A stretch of DNA of 6,232 nucleotides from Chloroflexota bacterium (GTDB lineage Bacteria > Chloroflexota > UBA6077), in assembly GCA_023380955.1 (NCBI GenBank), contig JAMCTB010000018.1:7533-13764 (forward strand), written 5' to 3'. This document shows positions 1 to 4,949 of this stretch, in pieces (position 1 is the stretch's first letter; each line of letters begins with the position of its first letter). The translations under genes and the position numbers were made by a program. Below the pieces are notes generated by a model. It saw only the letters and a list, made by a program, of their open reading frames with translations, was not told the DNA's origin and ran no database searches.

Positions 1-98
1 CAGTGATGGTGGAGCTGCTCAACGACGGAGGGCTGATCGAGCATTTCAAGAAGTACGGTACCTTCCAGCTGCCTGCTATCGAAGAGGCGCGAGAATGA
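1..98 (+). CDS. 3' end of a LeuD-like dehydratase small subunit (partial)
   Basis: Only the last 31 codons are present, read with codons starting at base 3 and ending at TGA 96-98. The visible peptide contains LLNDGGLIEHFKKYG followed by a short polar tail ending EEARE. Aconitase-superfamily small subunits (LeuD, HacB, DmdB types) commonly end with a segment of the form I-L-x-x-GGL-I/V-x-h-x-K, so this is the best match I can offer. In that family the small (swivel) subunit pairs with a LeuC-like iron-sulfur subunit, expected upstream and outside the window, to isomerise or hydrate hydroxy-acids. The catalytic regions of the protein are not visible, so substrate cannot be judged. It lies on the same strand as the transporter/amidohydrolase cassette but 265 bases ahead of it, so co-transcription is uncertain. 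Family call moderate; function within the family unknown. Confidence 0.5.
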   Translation, partial: VMVELLNDGGLIEHFKKYGTFQLPAIEEARE

Positions 99-120
99 CA
101 GGCTTCTCTGAAGTGGTCTC

Positions 121-134
121 AATAACTGGTTATT
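121..134. promoter_or_regulatory. 14-bp palindrome, possible operator
   Basis: The sequence AATAAC-TG-GTTATT has two perfect 6-base arms around a 2-base centre. It is AT-rich in an otherwise GC-rich region and lies 23 bases after the upstream stop codon and about 230 bases before the binding-protein start. Its size and symmetry suit a dimeric regulator such as a GntR-type protein, but no regulator gene is in the window and no matching second copy was seen. Confidence 0.25.
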
Positions 135-147
135 CAGTCATCTGAGT

Positions 148-279
148 CCTTGCTCGCAATGCTGGCAAGGTAGATCACGGAGGTGCATCGGCAGAGTTGA
201 ACCATTGGGCTCTCGACCCGTGGGGTGGATCAAGACGGCCGCAGAGCCCAGGCTGTTGTGTGGTGAGCGGAAGGCTCGC
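148..279 (+). promoter_or_regulatory. hairpin-rich leader upstream of the binding-protein gene
   Basis: Four successive potential stem-loops fill the gap ahead of the transporter gene. CCTTGC 148-153 pairs with GCAAGG 165-170. GATCAC 173-178 pairs with 183-189 with one bulged C and a GGAG loop. TGGGCTCT 206-213 pairs perfectly with AGAGCCCA 243-250 around a 29-base loop. GTGAGC 263-268 pairs with GCTCGC 274-279 with one G-U pair. It matches no riboswitch or T-box consensus that I recognise. It could be a structured 5' leader, an attenuator or the end of the upstream transcript. Short stems arise by chance in GC-rich DNA, so this stays tentative. The rest of 99-363 holds no gene that I can support. 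Confidence 0.25.
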
Positions 280-363
280 AAAGCCAGAGAACTGTCTGCG
301 TGGAACCCTGGTAGCCCGTCGAGATTGAAGTAGTACCAAACGATCTGGCAGAGGAGAGAGGAC

Positions 364-1473
364 ATGAAAGCTTCCTTTACCCATCTGGCGCCCGTCGTCG
401 TCTTGGCTGCTCTGGTGATCAGCGGTTGTTCCCAAACTGCTACTGTTCCTACTTCCACCCAGGCTCCGGCTGCCCCAGCGAAGGCCGCGGCGGCGCCGAC
501 CAAGGCACTGACCGAGCCCACCAACGCAGCGGCTGCTCAGCCAACGGCAGTGTCGACATCCGCGAAGCAGGTGGACTTCCCCGCCAAGGGCAAGGCCGTC
601 ACCATCATCGTGCCCTTCTCAGCGGGGGGCGGTGCCGATGTTGCCACTCGATTGCTGGCCCCGGCCCTCGAGAAGGAACTGGGGACTCCAGTGCAGATCG
701 TGAACAAGCCCGGTGCGTCCACCCAGGTGGGTGCGACCGAGTTGGTGAGGTCGAAACCGGATGGTTACACCCTGGGCCTCACCCCATTTGCTAGCATCTT
801 CGTGACCTACCTCGATCCAGAACGGAAGGCCAGCTACACCCGCAAAGACTTCCAGCCGGTGGCGAACTTCGTGTCAACTGAGAATGCTCTTTTCGTTAAG
901 TCCGACAGCCCCTACAAGACGCTCAAGGATCTGGTGGAGGCGGGGAAAGCCAATCCCAACAAGATCAAGATTGGCACCAGTGGGATCCTTGGCAATACCC
1001 ATCTGACGCCGCTCCGACTGGAGGAGGTCTCCGGTGGCCGGTTCGCCTACGTTCATTTCGGTGGCAACGCGGATGTGACCGCAGCCGTGCTCGGCGGCCA
1101 CATCGATGTCGGCTGCGGTGCCCTAGACATCATCCCCCTCTACAGGAGCGGATCGTTGCGGATACTCGCGACTACGGGAATGCGGCAGAACTCCGCTCTC
1201 CCGGACGTCAAGACCTTCCAGGCCCAGGGATACGAGGTGTACAACACGTACTCCATCGGTCTGTCCGCTCCCGCTGGCACTCCGAAGGAGATAGTGGACG
1301 TACTGTCCACTGCGATCAAGAAGGCCACGGAGAACAAGGACTTCCGGAGCAAGACCGCTGAGGCGGCCATGGACGCTGACTACATGGGGCCATCCGAGTA
1401 CGACGCCTACTGGACCAAGTACGAGAATGAGGTTCGCCCCCTGATCGAGCGGGCCAAGACGACCCAGCAGTAA
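364..1473 (+). CDS. TctC/Bug-family substrate-binding lipoprotein (tripartite tricarboxylate transporter)
   Basis: This is an extracytoplasmic solute-binding protein that captures small carboxylates or related molecules for a TctA/TctB-type membrane transporter. Of 369 residues, 1-21 form a lipoprotein signal (short basic start, hydrophobic VVVLAALV, lipobox ISGC), with C22 the expected lipidated residue. Residues about 23-69 are a low-complexity Ala/Pro/Thr linker that should hold the domain off the membrane. The binding domain starts near 70 and carries the family signature PFSAGGGADVATR at 84-96, then NKPGAS and KPDGYTLG. D92 sits where the family binds the ligand's neighbouring group. Late segments such as SAPAGTPKEIV are also typical. 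Length without the linker matches the family at about 300. The ATG follows GAGGAG at 351-356 with a 7-base spacer. No TctA or TctB gene is in the window, so the membrane partners must lie elsewhere. The ligand cannot be read from the sequence. Confidence 0.93.
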   Translation: MKASFTHLAPVVVLAALVISGCSQTATVPTSTQAPAAPAKAAAAPTKALTEPTNAAAAQPTAVSTSAKQVDFPAKGKAVTIIVPFSAGGGADVATRLLAPALEKELGTPVQIVNKPGASTQVGATELVRSKPDGYTLGLTPFASIFVTYLDPERKASYTRKDFQPVANFVSTENALFVKSDSPYKTLKDLVEAGKANPNKIKIGTSGILGNTHLTPLRLEEVSGGRFAYVHFGGNADVTAAVLGGHIDVGCGALDIIPLYRSGSLRILATTGMRQNSALPDVKTFQAQGYEVYNTYSIGLSAPAGTPKEIVDVLSTAIKKATENKDFRSKTAEAAMDADYMGPSEYDAYWTKYENEVRPLIERAKTTQQ

Positions 1474-1546
1474 CCGGCGTGCAGGCATCGGTGCCGGACC
1501 AGCCACGAACGACTAGTAAGCAGTTTTCACACCCGAGACAGAGCAT

Positions 1547-1553
1547 GGAGAAG
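1547..1553 (+). promoter_or_regulatory. ribosome binding site favouring the start at 1560
   Basis: GGAGAAG lies 6 bases before ATG 1560. In-frame ATGs also occur at 1545 and 1554, but 1545 has only weak purine-rich sequence in front of it and 1554 is too close to this site. Confidence 0.5.
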
Positions 1554-1559
1554 ATGGAG

Positions 1560-2270
1560 ATGGACAAACGCATCTGGGACGACATCATCAGCGAGCGCGA
1601 TAAAGCCGTATATGCAGCCGGTGGTTATGGCCGCCGGGGCGGCTTCGGCACTCGCCCGGCCATCCTAGTGATCGACGTTCACTACAACTTCGTGGGCGAC
1701 AAGCCTGAGCCCATTCTTGAGTCGATCAAGAAGTATCGCACCTCGTGTGGCGAGTGGGGCTGGGATGTGGTTCACCGTCTGGAGCGGTTGCTGCCGGCCG
1801 CGCGAGAGAAGGGCGTTCCCATCTTCTATACGGTCGCCGAGAGGCGGTCAGATCTGCGTGATCACGGGATGTACGCGGCCAAGAACTATCGCGGCGGCGA
1901 GAAGACAGTGGTCGAGGGCACCCACGCGACGGAGATCGTGGCAGAGGTAGCTCCCAAGCCGGAGGACTTCTTTATCTCCAAGCGGAAGCCCTCAGCTTTC
2001 TTCGGTACCCCGCTCATGAGCCAGCTGAACCTGTTGGATGTGGACACGGTGATCCTCACGGGCTGCACAACCAGCGGCTGCATTCGGGCTACCTGCGTGG
2101 ACTCTTTCTCCTACAACTTCAAGACCATCGTTGTCGATGACTGCACCTTCGACCGGGGCGAGACGAGCCACGCCGTCAACCTGTTTGACATGAACTCCAA
2201 GTATGCGGACGTGATCCCGGTCGACGAGGTACTGAAGTATCTAGAGGAGCTTCCGCTGCGTGCCCACTAG
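1560..2270 (+). CDS. isochorismatase-fold amidohydrolase (N-carbamoylsarcosine amidase / maleamate amidase-like)
   Basis: This is a cytoplasmic cysteine hydrolase that should cleave an amide or carbamoyl C-N bond and release ammonia. With the start at 1560 it has 236 residues. The family triad is present: D39 in LVIDVHYNF, K141 in SKRKPSAFFGT and C174 in the TTSGCIRAT loop. The TGCTTSG stretch just before the cysteine carries the conserved cis-peptide region. The N-terminal pattern RDKAVYAAGGYGRRGGFG resembles the N-carbamoylsarcosine amidase and NicF (maleamate amidohydrolase) branch more than nicotinamidases, and there is no isochorismate-specific carrier domain. The gene starts 86 bases after the binding-protein stop and precedes a hydantoinase-like gene, which supports a role as the second, linear-amide step of a ring-opening pathway. 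The frame remains open upstream to a GTG at 1479, but that extra stretch lacks family similarity. Family secure, substrate inferred. Confidence 0.9.
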   Translation: MDKRIWDDIISERDKAVYAAGGYGRRGGFGTRPAILVIDVHYNFVGDKPEPILESIKKYRTSCGEWGWDVVHRLERLLPAAREKGVPIFYTVAERRSDLRDHGMYAAKNYRGGEKTVVEGTHATEIVAEVAPKPEDFFISKRKPSAFFGTPLMSQLNLLDVDTVILTGCTTSGCIRATCVDSFSYNFKTIVVDDCTFDRGETSHAVNLFDMNSKYADVIPVDEVLKYLEELPLRAH

Positions 2271-2393
2271 GCAAGAGGGACGAAGGGTGTGGGGTTCGGG
2301 GCGAAGCTCTCGCTGGATATCCCCAAGGTTCGTGCTTGCGCAATCAGCTACCAGTATCCATCACTTTCGCTCGTTTGAGGTCGCAACTACTTC

Positions 2394-2399
2394 GGGAGG
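2394..2399 (+). promoter_or_regulatory. ribosome binding site pointing to TTG start at 2408
   Basis: GGGAGG is 8 bases before an in-frame TTG at 2408. The later ATG at 2438 has only GAGGG ending 1 base before it, too close to act normally, and the earlier TTG at 2336 has no comparable site. The rest of the 137-base gap 2271-2407 holds no gene; it contains the short palindromes GGATATCC (2315-2322) and TTGCGCAA (2336-2343), of unknown meaning. Confidence 0.5.
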
Positions 2400-2407
2400 T
2401 CGCTGAC

Positions 2408-3805
2408 TTGGACAGTGGGAACAAGCCCGATGAGGGCATGATAAGCTCATTTGATCTGTTGATCCGCGGTGGCAGTGTCGTGCTTCCCGAAGTCGGGATT
2501 ACGTCGATCGACCTTGGTATCAGCAACGGACGGATAGCCGCTCATCTCGCTCCGGGTATGCCCGCCTTAGGGCGGGAGACCATCGACGTTGCCGGCGCGG
2601 TGGTGCTGCCAGGGCTGTTCGATCCCCACGTGCACCTCTCTTACGGGGCGCCCGATGACGTCTTCACGGAGACGCGCTCGGCGGCGCTGGGCGGTATCAC
2701 GACGGTCAACAGCTACTTGCGTCGGCCCGCCAACTTCCTCGAGGCAGTGCCCCAGATTCAGCGTACGTGGGGTGAGTTGGCCTGTGTCGACTTCACCATC
2801 TCTCTGGCCATCACCGAGTGGCGAAACATAGCCGAGTTGACCCGCTACGCCACGGAGCTCGGCGTGTCCAGCTTCAAATTCTTCACCTACTACTACGGCG
2901 AGCTTGCCCACGAGGCAGGCGCTGCGGAGGCGGACGATGCGCTGCTGGAAGCACTCGTTCGTGGGGTCGCTGAGTTGCCGGGCGGCGTGGTGTGCGTTCA
3001 TGCCGAGAACGGCGCCCTGATTGCCCGGATCCAGCCGCAGGTCAAGAAATCAGGGCGGCAAGACCTGGCCGCCTATGCGGATGCCCGCCCGGCCGTGGCG
3101 GAGGCTGAAAGCATCAGCCGAGCCGCATTCTTTGCCTCGCGTGCTGGATGTCCGTTGTACGTCGTTCACATCTCCTCGGCCGAGGGACTGCGAGAGGCGC
3201 GGCGGCAGAAGGCTCAAATGCCGGGGATGAGGCTCGAAACCTGTCCCCAGTACCTGATGCTGTCCGTTGACTCGCCACTGGGCATCATGGGCAAGGTGAA
3301 CCCACCGCTGCGGACGGTTGCCGACCAGGATGTGCTGTGGGGCGGCCTGATCGACGGGACCATCGATACCGTTGGCACCGATCACATCGCGTGGGATCGC
3401 GAGTTGAAGTCCGGCGACCTGTGGAAGGCGAAGGGCAGTTTCCCGGGCTCCGCGACGATGCTCCCGATACTGCTGAGCGAGGGCTACCACCGTCGCGGCC
3501 TACCACTGGAACGGATTGCCCGCCTCACGTCCACCAATGCCGCGCAGGTCTTCGGCCTGTATCCGCGGAAGGGTACGCTGCTGGTCGGCTCGGACGCAGA
3601 CCTGGTGGTGTGCAACCTCGACGAGGAACGGGTCGTTGATCCCTCCAGGCTTGGGTCGCGGGCCGACTACTCACCCTATGCCGGTCTGCAACTGAAGGGA
3701 TGGCCACGGACCACCGTATCCAGAGGCCAGGTGGTGGTGCGGAACGGTGAGTTCATTGGCGAGGCAGGGCACGGGCGCTACACCGCCAGGCAGATAGAGC
3801 GATAA
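2408..3805 (+). CDS. hydantoinase/dihydropyrimidinase-family cyclic amidohydrolase
   Basis: This is a metal-dependent TIM-barrel hydrolase (amidohydrolase superfamily) that opens a cyclic amide, imide or ureide ring. With the TTG start at 2408 it has 465 residues, normal for D-hydantoinases, dihydropyrimidinases and allantoinases. All expected metal ligands are visible: H74 and H76 in GLFDPHVHLS, K157 (the lysine normally carboxylated) in SSFKFF, H198 in VCVHAENG, H254 in VVHISSAEG and D325 in GTDHIAW. The N-terminal FDLLIRGGSVV and C-terminal YPRKGTLLVGSDADLVV form the usual small beta-sandwich. The segment after the catalytic Asp reads DHIAW rather than the DHCPF common in dihydropyrimidinases, so the substrate may differ. 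The gene follows the isochorismatase-like gene on the same strand after 137 bases and likely shares its pathway. Alternative starts are ATG 2438 (455 residues) and TTG 2336. Family secure; hydantoin, imide or enamide specificity cannot be assigned. Confidence 0.93.
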   Translation: MDSGNKPDEGMISSFDLLIRGGSVVLPEVGITSIDLGISNGRIAAHLAPGMPALGRETIDVAGAVVLPGLFDPHVHLSYGAPDDVFTETRSAALGGITTVNSYLRRPANFLEAVPQIQRTWGELACVDFTISLAITEWRNIAELTRYATELGVSSFKFFTYYYGELAHEAGAAEADDALLEALVRGVAELPGGVVCVHAENGALIARIQPQVKKSGRQDLAAYADARPAVAEAESISRAAFFASRAGCPLYVVHISSAEGLREARRQKAQMPGMRLETCPQYLMLSVDSPLGIMGKVNPPLRTVADQDVLWGGLIDGTIDTVGTDHIAWDRELKSGDLWKAKGSFPGSATMLPILLSEGYHRRGLPLERIARLTSTNAAQVFGLYPRKGTLLVGSDADLVVCNLDEERVVDPSRLGSRADYSPYAGLQLKGWPRTTVSRGQVVVRNGEFIGEAGHGRYTARQIER

Positions 3806-3807
3806 GA

Positions 3808-3849
3808 GCAGGCGAGCTTCCTGGGGGTCAGGCTTGTAGCATCGCCTGC
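3808..3849. repeat. 8-bp perfect inverted repeat just after the hydantoinase stop
   Basis: GCAGGCGA at 3808-3815 is exactly complementary to TCGCCTGC at 3842-3849, with 26 bases between. It overlaps, and would compete with, the stem at 3823-3856. It could be an alternative fold of the transcript end or a worn terminal repeat of the mobile-element relic that follows; neither can be shown here. Confidence 0.3.
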
Positions 3850-3856
3850 CTCCCCC
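3823..3856 (+). terminator. candidate transcription terminator of the catabolic cassette
   Basis: GGGGG 3823-3827 pairs with CCCCC 3852-3856, and CAGGC 3829-3833 pairs with GCCTG 3844-3848 around a 10-base loop, with a small 1x3 internal loop between the two helices. The structure begins 18 bases after the hydantoinase stop, in the gap before a convergent gene. It is followed by TGTGTT rather than a solid T-run, so intrinsic termination would be weak. Confidence 0.4.
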
Positions 3857-3860
3857 TGTG

Positions 3861-4025
3861 TTAGCTGAGCGAGACCTGGTCACAAAGCCTCAGGCGGGCT
3901 GCAAGCAGGGCTTGAGCCCAACCCGAATGGGGATACTGGCCATGCTTGGTGGCGACCAGGAGTCTGCCCTGCGACTCGCAGACCCGCCGGAATCCGGGGT
4001 CGTTGTAGTAGTGGGCATCTCCCAC
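3861..4025 (-). pseudogene. relic of a DDE-type transposase
   Basis: Reading the - strand from 4025 down to a TAA at 3863-3861 gives 54 codons. The first 33 (4025-3927) contain GDAHYYNDP, then RRVCESQGRLLVATKHG and QYPH. To my recollection this resembles a block from the catalytic core of DDE transposases, with a pattern like GD-x-HYNDP-x-LR-x-x-C-x-x-x-GR-x-LVAT-x-x-G-x-YPH, where a VRR-x-FH-x-LRS section should follow. Here the similarity ends after YPH and the frame stops soon after, so only a fragment survives. It has no start codon with a ribosome site and lies immediately downstream of the phosphatase stop in a different frame. The frame is open upstream into the phosphatase gene, but I recognise nothing transposase-like there. 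The assignment rests on memory of the motif, not a search. Confidence 0.4.
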
Positions 4026-4056
4026 ACTGTCGAGCTGTCGGCCCGGGAGAAGTCGA

Positions 4057-4830
4057 TCAACCCGTGGACAGGAGGCGCACCAGCTGGGGGTGCAGCTCCG
4101 GACCGGCGGCCAGGAGACAGTCGTCGCCGAACTGCCAGGGCCTGCCCTCGGGGGCAGTCACCACGCCGCCCGCCTCCCTGACGAGGAGGGCGCCCGCCGC
4201 GATGTCCCACGGCTCCTGCTTGACGGCGAGGTAGCCGTCCAGGGCTCCGGAGGCCGCGAAGGCCATGGACACCGACGCGCAGCAGAGGGACATGACGTAG
4301 ACCACGCCGTCGGCGGCGAGAAGCCTCTGCTGGTAGGGGATCAGCGACTCCCGCTCCAGCTTTCCGCAGTCGGCGGCCATCAGGGCCCGGTTCAGGTCGT
4401 CGACCCGGCTCACCTCGAGGGGCCGGCCGTTGCAGCTGGCTCCCCCGCCCCGCTCCGCCACGTACAGCTCCCGCCGCAGAGGGGCGAAGGTCACCCCGAG
4501 GATCGGCTCGCGGCCTTGCAGCAGGGCGATGCTCACGCCGAAGTGGTCGCTCGTGCCGTAGCTGTAGGGGACGGTCCCGTCCAGGGGATCGACCACCCAG
4601 GTGAACTCGGAGTCCTGCAGGCGGGCATCCTGTTCCTCCGAGAGGATGCTGTGGCCGGGGAAGTTGCCGATGATGGCGCTGCGGATCAGCCGGTCGCTCA
4701 GGTCGTCGACCTGGGTCTTGAAGTTGGTTCTCAGCTTGAACTCCAGGGTCTGCATCCGGCCGTGGTGGTCCAGCAGCAGCTGGCCCGCGGCCTGGGCCAC
4801 CTCTATGGCGAACTTGGTGAAGTGATTCAC
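4057..4830 (-). CDS. inositol-monophosphatase-family phosphatase
   Basis: This is a Mg2+-dependent, Li+-sensitive-type sugar/polyol phosphatase. It has 257 residues with a GTG start at 4830-4828, close to the usual 260. Key residues are visible: E65-E66 in LSEEQ, the metal-binding DPLDGT at 81-86 (D81, D84), and PWDIAAG with D209, followed by REAGG at 218-222. The usual Asn-Phe after DPLDGT-T is replaced by VPYSYG, a modest departure that may affect substrate preference. The family covers inositol-1-phosphatase, histidinol-phosphatase (HisN type), fructose-1,6-bisphosphatase and 3'-phosphoadenosine-phosphate phosphatase, and sequence alone does not separate them here. The start is chosen because GGAGG at 4844-4840 lies 9 bases ahead and because the MNHFTKFAIEVAQAAG beginning fits the family's first helix. 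A longer open frame up to 4896 has no such support. It is divergent from the helicase gene and convergent with the hydantoinase gene. Confidence 0.9.
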   Translation of the reverse strand: MNHFTKFAIEVAQAAGQLLLDHHGRMQTLEFKLRTNFKTQVDDLSDRLIRSAIIGNFPGHSILSEEQDARLQDSEFTWVVDPLDGTVPYSYGTSDHFGVSIALLQGREPILGVTFAPLRRELYVAERGGGASCNGRPLEVSRVDDLNRALMAADCGKLERESLIPYQQRLLAADGVVYVMSLCCASVSMAFAASGALDGYLAVKQEPWDIAAGALLVREAGGVVTAPEGRPWQFGDDCLLAAGPELHPQLVRLLSTG

Positions 4831-4834
4831 CGGG

Positions 4835-4850
4835 GGAAACCTCCAGTTCC
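4835..4850 (-). promoter_or_regulatory. phosphatase ribosome binding site within a small hairpin
   Basis: On the - strand GGAAC (4850-4846) can pair with GTTTCC (4840-4835, one bulge), leaving TGGAG of the Shine-Dalgarno GGAGG in the loop. The site supports the GTG start at 4830. Whether the fold affects translation is unknown. Confidence 0.35.
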
Positions 4851-4887
4851 AGTGCCGAGCCTGCCGCCCAGAGAGAAGTGGGGGTGA

Positions 4888-4895
4888 AGTATACA
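4888..4895. promoter_or_regulatory. overlapping divergent -10 elements (possible bidirectional promoter)
   Basis: The palindrome GTATAC (4889-4894) yields TATACT on the - strand (4893-4888) and TATACA on the + strand (4890-4895), both near the TATAAT consensus. It is the only AT-rich stretch in the 119-base gap between the two divergent genes. It lies about 55 bases from each start codon. Neither direction has a convincing -35 hexamer at 16-18 bases, so the call rests on the -10 elements alone. Confidence 0.4.
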
Positions 4896-4937
4896 CCCTG
4901 GCATGGGGGTTGCGGCCCTTCGCCCGAGTCTTGTGCT

Positions 4938-4943
4938 GGGAGG
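4938..4943 (+). promoter_or_regulatory. ribosome binding site fixing the helicase TTG start
   Basis: GGGAGG lies 6 bases before TTG 4950. No in-frame ATG or GTG with a comparable site was seen upstream, and the helicase Q-motif region begins shortly after, so this TTG is the natural start. Confidence 0.6.
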
Positions 4944-4949
4944 CGAACC

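Noticed and set aside
148..363. T-box or known riboswitch ahead of the binding-protein gene
   Set aside because: No T-box AGGGTGGNACCGCG-type core and no metabolite-riboswitch consensus that I recognise; only unclassified stems remain.
1479..1559. N-terminal extension of the isochorismatase-like protein from GTG 1479
   Set aside because: The added 27 residues show no similarity to the family, and the GGAGAAG site supports the start at 1560.
2315..2343. Short palindromes GGATATCC and TTGCGCAA as operators
   Set aside because: Eight-base palindromes are expected by chance in gaps of this size and no promoter hexamers are correctly spaced around them.
3858..4181. + strand frame across the gap and the 3' end of the phosphatase gene
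   Set aside because: No ribosome site or recognisable domain, and its second half is antisense to the phosphatase; the - strand transposase-like reading explains the gap better.
4090..4887. Long open frame on the + strand opposite the phosphatase gene
   Set aside because: It mirrors a well-supported inositol-monophosphatase-family gene with correct motifs and start site; its own translation shows no family features.
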